A stretch of 64,000 nt of DNA. Source: LSCE01 sp050485425. Lineage in GTDB: Bacteria > Pseudomonadota > Gammaproteobacteria > Nitrococcales > Aquisalimonadaceae. This document shows, piece after piece, positions 8,879 through 15,633 of the stretch; the first letter of the stretch is position 1; each line of letters opens with the position of its first letter. Under the pieces are notes generated by a model that worked only from the letters and a program-made list of their open reading frames with translations, was not told the DNA's origin and ran no database searches. The stretch covers positions 1 through 64,000 of the forward strand of contig JBJHBJ010000021.1 of assembly GCA_050485425.1 (NCBI GenBank), in the 5' to 3' direction. The position numbers were made by a program, and so were the translations under genes.

Positions 8879-8904
8879 GAGCCGGCTCACCAGGCTTTCT
8901 GTAA

Positions 8905-8926
8905 GTCACTGATATTTATCAGTGAC
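8905..8926. promoter_or_regulatory. 22-bp perfect palindrome adjoining the unit 0 promoter
   Basis: Arms GTCACTGATA and TATCAGTGAC flank TT. It ends 7 bp before the -24 GG, too close for a normal activator site, so a repressor operator or the end of an upstream transcript are options. The other three units lack it. Confidence 0.5.
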
Positions 8927-8931
8927 GATGC

Positions 8932-8947
8932 TGGCATGGAGTCTGCA
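8932..8947 (+). promoter_or_regulatory. sigma-54 promoter, unit 0
   Basis: TGGCATGGAGTCTGCA has GG and GC separated by exactly 10 bases, the invariant -24/-12 spacing. The expected start of transcription is about 8958. Confidence 0.75.
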
Positions 8948-8957
8948 GCCCCTTGGG

Positions 8958-9031
8958 CGAGGATTGCGACGTAGCAACGACTCCTCCTCTCTCTCCTCTT
9001 CAGCCACCGCTCACCCGGTGGCTATTTTTTT
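8958..9031 (+). ncRNA. candidate sigma-54-dependent small RNA, about 74 nt
   Basis: Between the sigma-54 promoter and a strong terminator there is no ORF. The predicted RNA begins with a small TTGC...GCAA hairpin (8964-8977). An unpaired pyrimidine stretch follows (about 8979-9001, CUCCUCCUCUCUCUCC), then a terminator stem AGCCACCG/CGGTGGCT (9002-9009 with 9016-9023) and seven Ts. The CU-rich core is complementary to Shine-Dalgarno sequences, as in several Hfq-dependent repressor RNAs. The terminator stem shares AGCCACCG with that of the first acidic-peptide gene, so the unit may be a relic or partner of that family. Existence and start are inferred from signals only. Confidence 0.6.
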
Positions 9032-9142
9032 GTCTCTGCCAGGGAAACACCGAAGGGCGATGAACCGGACAGATCGCCGGCACGCGAAACGCCCGACCAG
9101 ACGGCAGCAACACATGCTGCATCACCCCGCCAGGCTTCGGCC

Positions 9143-9168
9143 GATGTCACATGTGACATCAAGTCACA
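9143..9168. promoter_or_regulatory. upstream activator element, unit 1
   Basis: The 18-bp perfect palindrome GATGTCACATGTGACATC (9143-9160) overlaps TGTGAC-N5-GTCACA (9152-9168), a perfect inverted repeat and the best copy of the shared element. It ends 58 bp before the -24 GG. Confidence 0.7.
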
Positions 9169-9224
9169 CGGTCCGAACAGCGCAAATGGAACGCAAGCTG
9201 TTGATTTTTCTAATCACCAATAGC

Positions 9225-9240
9225 TGGCATGGTGCCTGCA
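9225..9240 (+). promoter_or_regulatory. sigma-54 promoter of acidic peptide gene 1
   Basis: TGGCATGGTGCCTGCA shows GG-N10-GC spacing. The expected start is about 9251, giving a 31-base leader with an AAAGGAG ribosome site. Confidence 0.8.
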
Positions 9241-9281
9241 GCAGTCTGTTTGCCATTTACTAGCGAAGCAAAGGAGCCATC

Positions 9282-9476
9282 ATGACTGCTCTCAAACTGC
9301 GCGAACTGCTGACCACCCTGCTGATCGCCCTGGGCCTGACCTTCGGTTCCGCCGGGGTTGCCATGGCCGATTGGGGTGACGAGCAGGACACCCAGGATGA
9401 GCACCAGGAGCAGGATACCTGGGATTGGGAAGAAGATGATGACGATGACGAGTGGGATGACGACGACGACTGGTAG
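9282..9476 (+). CDS. secreted polyacidic peptide, paralogue 1
   Basis: 64 aa with ATG start and AAAGGAG nine bases upstream. A Sec signal peptide (MTALKLRELL..., hydrophobic LLIALGL core, AMA cleavage site near residue 29) precedes a 35-residue mature peptide of which about two thirds is Asp or Glu, with Trp at intervals and at the C-terminus. There is no Cys. The signal peptide is nearly identical in the three paralogues, while the acidic tails differ in length and detail. I know no described family that fits. An exported polyanion could bind cations, metals, polyamines or basic proteins; that is inference. The gene is monocistronic, with its own sigma-54 promoter and terminator. Confidence 0.85.
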   Translation: MTALKLRELLTTLLIALGLTFGSAGVAMADWGDEQDTQDEHQEQDTWDWEEDDDDDEWDDDDDW

Positions 9477-9504
9477 GCCGTCAAACTGACTTTCATCGTC
9501 AGAG

Positions 9505-9531
9505 AAGCCACCGCCCCGGCGGTGGCTTTTT
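9505..9531 (+). terminator. Rho-independent terminator of acidic peptide gene 1
   Basis: An 11-bp perfect stem (AAGCCACCGCC with GGCGGTGGCTT, two-base loop) runs into a short T-run, 28 bases after the stop. Confidence 0.92.
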
Positions 9532-9772
9532 CGTTCCGGGCCAGTACGCGTCCCTTGCCTGCAGCGGTCGCCAGGCAATGGACCCCTGTGTTACGGCCGA
9601 TACACGACCCGCCCCGCTCCATCGCCTCCCGACAGGGATCAGCCGGGGACGGCTTCGTATACGAGCCAGCCCGCCGACAGCTCCCTTTCCACGCCCCGTC
9701 CCCTTTTTCAATCTCAGCGCCTGGCGCGATGTCTCTTCGAAGGGACACCGCCAAAACCCGCCCCTCAACGGG
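9532..9772. other. spacer between acidic peptide units 1 and 2
   Basis: ORFs overlapping here in several frames lack ribosome sites and recognisable content. I see no gene and no hairpin of note. Confidence 0.5.
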
Positions 9773-9793
9773 CACATGTGACAGGAGGGCACA
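9773..9793. promoter_or_regulatory. upstream activator element, unit 2
   Basis: CACATGTG then a nine-base gap to CACA (TGTG at 9777, CACA at 9790-9793). It ends 58 bp before the -24 GG, exactly as in units 1 and 3. Confidence 0.7.
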
Positions 9794-9849
9794 TCCTGGC
9801 CTCACCTGAGGAAAACCCCAAGTCATTGTTTAGAAACAAAAGATTTGAT

Positions 9850-9866
9850 TGGCACGCAGTCTGCAG
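9850..9866 (+). promoter_or_regulatory. sigma-54 promoter of acidic peptide gene 2
   Basis: TGGCACGCAGTCTGCAG is the closest of the four to the sigma-54 consensus, with GG-N10-GC. The expected start is about 9876. Confidence 0.85.
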
Positions 9867-9911
9867 TACGCATTCCGCAACTTTTCGCAGGCAAAGCAAG
9901 GAGACGAAAGC

Positions 9912-10091
9912 ATGACTGCTCTCAAACTGCGCGAACTGCTGATGACTCTGCTGATTGCCCTGGGCCTGTCCGTCGGCTCCGCTGGCGTTGCCATGGCGGA
10001 CTGGGGTGAAGAGGAAGATGCTCAGGACGAGTATGAAGACACCATGGACTGGGAAGAGGAAGATGACGACGAAGAGGACGATGAGTGGTAA
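9912..10091 (+). CDS. secreted polyacidic peptide, paralogue 2
   Basis: 59 aa. The ATG at 9912 follows AAGGAG. The signal peptide matches paralogue 1 almost residue for residue and should be cut after AMA. The mature part of about 30 residues is mostly Glu and Asp with MDWEEED near the middle and a terminal Trp. It has its own sigma-54 promoter about 36 bases before the expected leader ends and a strong terminator behind it. Function unknown; see paralogue 1 for what can be inferred. Confidence 0.85.
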   Translation: MTALKLRELLMTLLIALGLSVGSAGVAMADWGEEEDAQDEYEDTMDWEEEDDDEEDDEW

Positions 10092-10113
10092 GTTTCCACC
10101 ACTGATCGCTCCC

Positions 10114-10143
10114 ACCGCCGGCATGGAGCCGGCGGTTTTTTTT
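10114..10143 (+). terminator. Rho-independent terminator of acidic peptide gene 2
   Basis: ACCGCCGGC, a five-base loop and GCCGGCGGT, continuing into a run of eight Ts. Confidence 0.93.
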
Positions 10144-10223
10144 GCGTCCGTGGCGCGGAGCGCGACGTTCGGATCACCCTGCGCTTCGTCAATCTGTCAT
10201 ATCCTCGCGCTAGATTGGCGATC

Positions 10224-10979
10224 ATGCGGACCGCACTTCTCCTGCTCGCGATATTCCCGTTCATTCCAGCGCTGACGCAGGCCTCCGGCGAGGACTGGGA
10301 TGTCCATTCCAGTGATCGTGGCGGCGTGCTGCAGGCATCCATCGCCGCGGAACTGGCCATTCCCTGGGACATGCTGAGGCAGGCCCTCGGCGAACCCGCG
10401 GAATGGTGCCGAATCGCCACTCTGGTACCGGACACCGACCATTGCGAGTACCGGCACGGGACGCCTGCCCGAGTAATCCTGGAGATCAGCCGCCAGGATG
10501 GAGAGCGGGACCCGGTCCGCCTGGAACATGAACTGCGCCTGCATGCCGGTTCCGGCAAAAGCCTGCAAGCGGAACTGGTCGCCCCGTCCGCGCCGCTGGG
10601 CGTCCGTAATGCAGGTGTCTGGATCAGCGCCGTTGCGTCCGGCGAGACGCATTCAAGCGTCCGATTGCGTTACGCCTACGAGCCCAGCATCCGCAGTCGG
10701 CTCGCTACCGGCACCTACCTCAACACTGCCGGGCGCAACAAGATCGGTCTCACGCAGGAAGCAACCGGCACCGACGACGACCCCGACTACATCCGCGGCG
10801 CACGTGCCCTGGTCGAGCGCAATGCGGCCCGCTACCTGCTCGCACTCGAGGCCGCTCTCTCAACCACGTCTCGCGAAGAGGCGCTGCACGCCTGGTACCG
10901 GCGCGCCAGTCATTTCGCGTCCGATCTGCCCGAGCGGACGCTTGAAATGTATCTGCACCAGAAGCTCACCCCGCGATAG
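10224..10979 (+). CDS. secreted protein of unknown function
   Basis: 251 aa from the ATG at 10224; a TTG three codons earlier is possible and no clear ribosome site is visible for either. A signal peptide (MRTALLLLAIFPFIPALTQAS) is followed by a soluble domain without Cys pairs, membrane segments or a catalytic motif that I recognise. The mature N-terminus has EDWDVHSSDRGGVL and the middle a beta-rich segment (VWISAVASG...SSVRLRYAYEP). It lies between two sigma-54 acidic-peptide units but has no sigma-54 promoter of its own. Its place suggests, without proving, a link to that system. A terminator follows. Confidence 0.7.
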   Translation: MRTALLLLAIFPFIPALTQASGEDWDVHSSDRGGVLQASIAAELAIPWDMLRQALGEPAEWCRIATLVPDTDHCEYRHGTPARVILEISRQDGERDPVRLEHELRLHAGSGKSLQAELVAPSAPLGVRNAGVWISAVASGETHSSVRLRYAYEPSIRSRLATGTYLNTAGRNKIGLTQEATGTDDDPDYIRGARALVERNAARYLLALEAALSTTSREEALHAWYRRASHFASDLPERTLEMYLHQKLTPR

Positions 10980-11038
10980 CACCGACAAGCCCGCCACATG
11001 AGCAATTTGACGGATGTGATCAGGCCTGACGCCTGACT

Positions 11039-11066
11039 CCGCCGGCCATGTGCTGGCGGTTCTTTT
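11039..11066 (+). terminator. Rho-independent terminator after the unknown secreted protein
   Basis: An 8-bp stem (CCGCCGGC/GCTGGCGG, one G-U pair, five-base loop) is followed by TTCTTTTC. Confidence 0.75.
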
Positions 11067-11146
11067 CTTGCTGGCCCGGTTGAACCGTCGGCATTTGCCG
11101 ACGGATTATTTCAACAAACATACGCCTCCGGACGGCGCATGGCGCC

Positions 11147-11165
11147 CATGTGCCAGATTGCCACA
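11147..11165. promoter_or_regulatory. upstream activator element, unit 3
   Basis: CATGTGCC-N7-CACA keeps the TGTG-N9-CACA pattern (TGTGCC/GCCACA half-sites) and ends 58 bp before the -24 GG. Confidence 0.65.
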
Positions 11166-11221
11166 CCTACCCCGCAGAACCGGGTAAACCCAACACACTG
11201 AATTACATAACAATTGAAACC

Positions 11222-11237
11222 TGGCACAGGTCCTGCT
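11222..11237 (+). promoter_or_regulatory. sigma-54 promoter of acidic peptide gene 3
   Basis: TGGCACAGGTCCTGCT shows GG-N10-GC. The expected start is about 11248, giving a 39-base leader. Confidence 0.8.
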
Positions 11238-11286
11238 TACACCTAACGACCGGCACACGACAGTGCCCAACCAGGGAGATGAAAGC

Positions 11287-11478
11287 ATGACGACTCTGAA
11301 ACTGCGGGAACTGCTGATGACCCTTCTCATTGCTCTGGGCCTGAGCGTCGGCTCCGCTGGCGTTGCCTTCGCGGGGGGCCAGGACAAGGACAAGGATCGT
11401 GATGGCGAGTACGGTGAAGAAACCGAAACCATGGATTGGGAAGAGGAAGATGATGACGAGGAGGACGACGACTACTAA
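11287..11478 (+). CDS. secreted polyacidic peptide, paralogue 3
   Basis: 63 aa. The ATG at 11287 has GGGAG upstream; a start 8 codons earlier is unneeded. The signal peptide is shared with the two other copies and should be cut near AFA. The mature peptide differs at its beginning, with a mixed-charge GQDKDKDRDG segment, then converges on the common tail ETMDWEEEDDDEED and ends in Tyr. The gene stands about 1.2 kb after paralogue 2, with the unknown secreted protein in between. It has its own sigma-54 promoter and terminator. Confidence 0.85.
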   Translation: MTTLKLRELLMTLLIALGLSVGSAGVAFAGGQDKDKDRDGEYGEETETMDWEEEDDDEEDDDY

Positions 11479-11501
11479 GCCGTCGCCCTTCATGCACAGA
11501 A

Positions 11502-11531
11502 AACCGCGGGCCGACGCCCGCGGTTTTTTTT
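11502..11531 (+). terminator. Rho-independent terminator of acidic peptide gene 3
   Basis: AACCGCGGG, a six-base loop and CCCGCGGTT, with eight Ts on the plus side. A shorter T-run on the other strand could also serve the convergent nadA. Confidence 0.92.
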
Positions 11532-11547
11532 GCTCACCCAGCGGCGC

Positions 11548-12627
11548 TCACGCGTCGCCGGCACCCAGCACCTGCTGCTGTCGCACCTTGCCGAATTCGA
11601 GCATCCGACCCAGCGAGACCAGTGCCTTCTCCGCCACCACCGGATCCACATGTATCTCGTTCCCGCCGTATTCCAGCACATGTGCCAGGCTCTGCAGGCC
11701 GTTCATGGCCATCCACGGGCAATGCGCACAACTGTTGCAGGTTGCGCTGCGGCCGGCGGTGGGCGCCTCCAGCAGCGTTTTCTCCGGCGCCGCTTCCCGC
11801 ATCTTGTGGAAAATCCCGTTGTCGGTGGCGACGATGAACGTGCTGGCATCCATGGTCCGCACTGCCTTGAGCAACTGCGACGTCGAGCCCACCACATCGG
11901 CCTGATCCACGACACCGGCGGGCGATTCCGGGTGCACCAGCACCTTCGCATCCGGATGCTGGGCCCGCAGTTTGTCCAGTTCCAGCGACTTGAACTCCTC
12001 GTGCACGATGCAGCTGCTGTCCCACAGCACCATGTCGGCGCCGGTCTCCCGGCGTACGTAGTCGCCCAGATGCTTGTCCGGCGCCCACAGTATTTTCTTT
12101 CCCTGTGCGTGCAGATGCCGCACCACATCCACCGCAATGCTGGACGTTACCACCCAGTCGGCGCGCGCCTTGACGGCCGCGCTGGTATTGGCATACACCA
12201 CCACGGTGCGATCGGGATGCTGGTCGCAGAACGCGCTGAAGGCATCCGCCGGGCAGCCCAGGTCCAGCGAGCAGGTCGCTTCCAGCGTGGGCATCAGGAT
12301 GCGCTTCTCGGGGCTGAGGATCTTGGCGGTCTCGCCCATGAAGCGCACCCCGGCCACCACGATGGTCTCGGCCGGATGTTCATAGCCGAAGCGCGCCATC
12401 TCCAGCGAATCCGAGACACAACCGCCCGTTTCATCAGCCAGCAACTGCAGGTCCGCATCCGTATAGTAATGGGCCACCAGCACGGCGTTGCGCGCCTTGA
12501 GCAGATGGCGGATGCGCTCCATCAGTTGCTCGCGCTCACCGGCCCGCAGCTCCTCGCTGGAGCTGAACGCCTCTTCCCGGAAAAACTTCACCGGGGTCGC
12601 CACCTGGGCCGTTTGCGCCTTGCTCAT
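11548..12627 (-). CDS. nadA: quinolinate synthase A
   Basis: 359 aa. It condenses iminoaspartate with dihydroxyacetone phosphate to quinolinate in de novo NAD synthesis, using a 4Fe-4S cluster. The characteristic segments are present: AHYYTDADLQ near residue 53, the Cys in EATCSLDLGCP, HPESP, and the C-terminal CNSCAHCPWMAMN, which supplies a cluster ligand. GGAGG lies before the ATG. It follows nrtR by 29 bases on the same strand, so the two probably form an operon controlled by the palindrome at 13351. nadB and nadC are not in the window. Confidence 0.96.
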   Translation of the reverse strand: MSKAQTAQVATPVKFFREEAFSSSEELRAGEREQLMERIRHLLKARNAVLVAHYYTDADLQLLADETGGCVSDSLEMARFGYEHPAETIVVAGVRFMGETAKILSPEKRILMPTLEATCSLDLGCPADAFSAFCDQHPDRTVVVYANTSAAVKARADWVVTSSIAVDVVRHLHAQGKKILWAPDKHLGDYVRRETGADMVLWDSSCIVHEEFKSLELDKLRAQHPDAKVLVHPESPAGVVDQADVVGSTSQLLKAVRTMDASTFIVATDNGIFHKMREAAPEKTLLEAPTAGRSATCNSCAHCPWMAMNGLQSLAHVLEYGGNEIHVDPVVAEKALVSLGRMLEFGKVRQQQVLGAGDA

Positions 12628-12656
12628 GTATTACCTCCGGCCGTGCAGGCCGCTAC

Positions 12657-13316
12657 TCACTTGATGATGTCCACCCGTCCCGGCTGCTTCACGCGATACA
12701 GCCGTGCCGGTCGGTGGTTGCCGGCACGAAACCAGTCGCCGGTCTGCTCGATGCAAGGCAGTGTTCCCACCCGCTTGCGAAAATTCCGCTTGTCCAGGGG
12801 CTCGCCCAGGATGATCTCGTACACGCGCTGCAACTCGCTGAGGGTGAATCGCTCACCCATGAACTGCAGGGCGATCGTGGAGTAATCCAGCTTCGCCGCC
12901 AGGCGCTGATGCGCCATTGCCACGATGCGGTCGTGGTCGAAGGCCAGCGGCGGCAGCTCGTTCACCGGCTGCCAGCAACGCTGCTCGCCGTCTTCGACCA
13001 TGCCGTCCAACTGGGCTGGGGGAACCAGCGCGTAGTGCGCCACGGTCACCACCCGCCCGCGCGGATCCCGGTCCGGCCGGCCGAAGGTGTACAACTGCTC
13101 CAGATACACCCCGCGCACGCCGGTCTGATCACGCAGCGTACGCACCGCGCAGTCCTCAAGACCCTCGTCTTCCCCGACCAGACCGCCCGGCAGACTCCAC
13201 ACCCCCTGGAACGGTTCACGGGGACGACGCCGCAACAGCACCACCAGGCGGTCATCCCGGATGGTGAAGACCACCACGTTGGTGGCAAGCACGGCGGTTG
13301 GCGGACTGATCGGCAC
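12657..13316 (-). CDS. nrtR: NrtR-type Nudix-domain transcriptional regulator of NAD metabolism
   Basis: 219 aa. An N-terminal Nudix-like domain (about 10-140) joins a C-terminal winged helix (about 145-215, FTLSELQRVYEIILGEPLDKRNFRKRV). This is the NrtR architecture, in which ADP-ribose or related NAD metabolites release the repressor from DNA. The Nudix box region (LPGGLVGEDEGLEDCAVRTLRDQTG) departs from GX5EX7REUXEEXGU: a catalytic Glu is missing, as expected for a sensor and not a hydrolase. The GTG start is favoured by GGAG seven bases upstream. nadA follows directly and a palindrome lies 34 bp upstream, consistent with autoregulation. Confidence 0.88.
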   Translation of the reverse strand: MPISPPTAVLATNVVVFTIRDDRLVVLLRRRPREPFQGVWSLPGGLVGEDEGLEDCAVRTLRDQTGVRGVYLEQLYTFGRPDRDPRGRVVTVAHYALVPPAQLDGMVEDGEQRCWQPVNELPPLAFDHDRIVAMAHQRLAAKLDYSTIALQFMGERFTLSELQRVYEIILGEPLDKRNFRKRVGTLPCIEQTGDWFRAGNHRPARLYRVKQPGRVDIIK

Positions 13317-13350
13317 GTTGGCACTCCATCGGATGGCCGGACTGACAACT

Positions 13351-13369
13351 TAGTGTTCTTTTTACACTA
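13351..13369. promoter_or_regulatory. palindromic operator, probable NrtR site
   Basis: TAGTGT-N7-ACACTA is a perfect inverted repeat in the nrtR promoter region. TAGTGT-type half-sites with an AT-rich spacer are known for several proteobacterial NrtR proteins. Confidence 0.75.
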
Positions 13370-13809
13370 TGTCAATCTGGTGACACCTGCAATCCGGGAT
13401 TGTCGCTCACTGGCAACGGACACAAGGGCTGGATTATTGACGCATAACTCTGGACCGGCGCTGTACGCGAGATCTGGGGCGGATGACCTTGCCCTCCGAC
13501 GGGGTACGGCAACGGCAGGCAGTGGACGCTTCAGTCCTAGACTGGAAGTATGTTCCGGTCCGGAGGCACACCACCCAAACTGATGAGCCTCCGCGAAAAT
13601 CGGGACGTTTCACCGTATCCCAACCGGTCAACCGCCCGGAGCACAACGACGAATCCATAATTGGAAGCGCTGAAGTATTCACACAGCCGCGTTGATTAAT
13701 ATAACGAGCCATCGTTCGGTTACCGGTTCCGCTGCTGGAGCCCAAGCGGCATACGTTCCAATTGACGAACGAGGAGCACGCAAGCTTCTCGATGTTCTGC
13801 GGCAGAGAC
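13370..13809. other. 440-bp stretch without a convincing gene
   Basis: Overlapping ORFs on both strands (13434-13811 minus, 13483-13695 plus) have no ribosome site, no signal peptide and no recognisable motif. They look like chance reading frames. Confidence 0.5.
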
Positions 13810-13847
13810 AAAAAACGCGGCTCACCCCGGATGACGGAATGAGCCGC
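13810..13847 (-). terminator. Rho-independent terminator of the beta-barrel gene
   Basis: On the minus strand an 8-bp perfect stem (GCGGCTCA/TGAGCCGC) is followed by six Ts, about 20 bases after the stop codon of the gene at 13868. Confidence 0.8.
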
Positions 13848-13867
13848 AGTTCAATGCAGTCTATCGA

Positions 13868-14410
13868 TTAGTCGAAGTAGGCGCGAACGCTGAAGAGGAA
13901 ACGGATTTCGTCATCCTTCAGTTGTCCGTCATCACTATCGATGAAGATATCATCCGTCGCAACAAGGTAGCTGCCGTTCAGGCCAAGAGCGACGCCGTCG
14001 CGGATGAAGTACTTCACGCCACCACCGACCGAAAATACGGCAGCGTCGGTATCGAGATCGCTACCGTCGGCCTCGACATCGGCCCAGACAACGCCGGCGC
14101 TCAGGAATGGCACGACAGGCGAACCAAGGATGAAGTTGTACTCGCCACGGACCCCCAACTCGGTGCTCATGTAGCGATCGCTGTCGCGTAACCCAGCAAC
14201 CACGGCAACTTCGACTCCATCGGCGACGAGCTTGCCGAAGGCGAGCTGAATCTGTAAGTCATCTGCCATCACATCGAATTGTCCTGCACCCTCAATAACC
14301 TTGGTCCCCTTGTCCAGATTCGGGGTAATACCGCTAGATTGGTTTTCAGCGGCAAGCGCCGAGCCAGCGAACACAGCTGCGACTGCAAACAACAACCATT
14401 TTTTACTCAT
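13868..14410 (-). CDS. outer-membrane beta-barrel protein
   Basis: 180 aa from the ATG at 14410, which has AGGAGA upstream; a longer start is not supported. A signal peptide (MSKKWLLFAVAAVFAGSALAAE) is cut near ALA-A. The mature part has alternating-residue strands such as ELGVRGEYNFILG and GGGVKYFIRDGVALGLNGSYLV, and ends in the typical C-terminal aromatic signature (VRAYFD). This is a small OmpW/OmpX-like or porin-family barrel of unknown role. It borders the dead transposase, which may have brought or disrupted its neighbours. Confidence 0.7.
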   Translation of the reverse strand: MSKKWLLFAVAAVFAGSALAAENQSSGITPNLDKGTKVIEGAGQFDVMADDLQIQLAFGKLVADGVEVAVVAGLRDSDRYMSTELGVRGEYNFILGSPVVPFLSAGVVWADVEADGSDLDTDAAVFSVGGGVKYFIRDGVALGLNGSYLVATDDIFIDSDDGQLKDDEIRFLFSVRAYFD

Positions 14411-14439
14411 TTTCTGCCTCTCCTGTTTTGATGACAGAA

Positions 14440-14890
14440 ATGGACCCACAAAACTGGACAGCGCCGTAAGTGGAGCTACCCTGAGTTTCAGGCGGCCAAC
14501 TCGCGGCTCGCCTGGTCGATATACACCGCGTCCGGGGTGCGTCGGCCGAGCCTGGAGTGCCGGCGTCGGGTGTTGTAAAACATGAAGTAACGGCCCAGTC
14601 CGGCCCGCAGTTCCGCAGGCGTCTCATAGGCCAGCAAGTACACGTCTCCATACTTCACGCTGCGCCACAAGCGCTCGACGAACACGTTGTCCGCTCAGCG
14701 ACCCTCGCCGACCATGCTGATCTTGATCCCATGGGCCCTGAGCGCGCCCGTGAACGCCTCGGAGGTGAACTGCGCCCTTGGTCGGTATCGAACATCTCCG
14801 ATGCCCCATGGCGCCGGATGGCGCCCTCCAGGGCGTCGGTGAAAAACGCCGTGTCCATGGTATTCGATACCCGCCACGCGGGCACTCAGT
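14440..14890 (-). pseudogene. remnant of an IS3-family transposase (OrfB, integrase core)
   Basis: Reading the minus strand gives scattered pieces of an IS3-type DDE transposase. FDTDQG is near 14780. After a frameshift come FTSEAFTGALRAHGIKISM, then ADNVFVERLWRSVKYGDVYLLAY and the tail FMFYNTRRRHSRLGRRTP. A TGA at 14695-14697 stands where the family has Trp before xDNVFVERLW. The first Asp of the DDE triad and all of OrfA are missing. Sequence around 14440-14463 (TGGACCCACAAAACTGGACA) resembles an IS3-family terminal repeat. The element is inactive. Confidence 0.8.
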
Positions 14891-15633
14891 ATTTGTACAA
14901 TTCTAGTACAAGTTTTGAACATGGTACAGATCCATTAACAACGGACAGAATTATTGACCCACCGAGCGGCCAAAGCTCCTGACCTACTTGCTGTGGGCCA
15001 CACGGCGGAATCCTTCCGCAGTTATCAACCCTGCGGAGGTCATTGACCGACCTTGAGCTAACTGGAATGCGGCCCTAATCCATGGGGCACGTCAAAACCC
15101 GACAAGATCAGCCGTCACTGATTGGTCCACCGCTGTGTGCTGGAGGTCCGGTCTGCGAACAGGCACACCTGTTCACCAGAAGATTGCGTTCACTGTTGAT
15201 GAACAGTCACTGAGAATGAACACAACGAGTACGTCGCGCTTTACGTGACGTCCCCAAGTCGTGCGCAGCACGGGGCGTTGGGTAATATTTGGCTGCGCCA
15301 TGACTGACTTCGGCCTACTCAGTCGAAAAACAACACGAAATCCCGGCTTACGCGCCAACCCCCTGTTTCTCAAAGGCGCACGATCCAAACTTATGCGTCC
15401 CTCACCACACATGCGTCGGGTAGTGCGGCGCCCTGCCACGAGTATCACTACGCTGAGCGCTCGATCCACTGATGGATCTACTCCGAAAGGCCCGGAATCA
15501 GCGGCATTGACGGTTGCCGGAGCTTCAACTACAGGAAACTGACGGGGCCGAGAACGCTGCAGGCGACGACAGTTCCGGGAACTCTGGCGAGCCTGCAGAG
15601 CAAGAATACCCTCAACCATCTCTGGAGCACTCA
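14891..15633. other. 743-bp gene-poor stretch
   Basis: It begins with the inverted repeat TTGTAC-N7-GTACAA (14893-14911). The minus-strand ORF at 15173-15634 has no ribosome site and no protein-like features. This looks like leftover DNA after insertion and decay, plus the promoter of the cytochrome gene at its right end. Confidence 0.5.

Noticed and set aside
7861..8904. 347-codon plus-strand ORF opposite the symporter
   Set aside because: Antisense shadow of the AGCS gene, with no independent support.
9210..9826. Minus-strand ORFs with poly-Ser opposite the acidic peptides
   Set aside because: The Ser runs are only the reverse of the GAT/GAC/GAA codons; no ribosome site and no other support.
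11677..11693. CACATGTG inside nadA, like the upstream activator elements
   Set aside because: The CACA half-site nine bases on is missing, no -24/-12 promoter follows, and it is coding sequence.
13434..13811. 125-codon minus-strand ORF
   Set aside because: No ribosome site, no signal or domain, and it runs into the terminator of the neighbouring gene.
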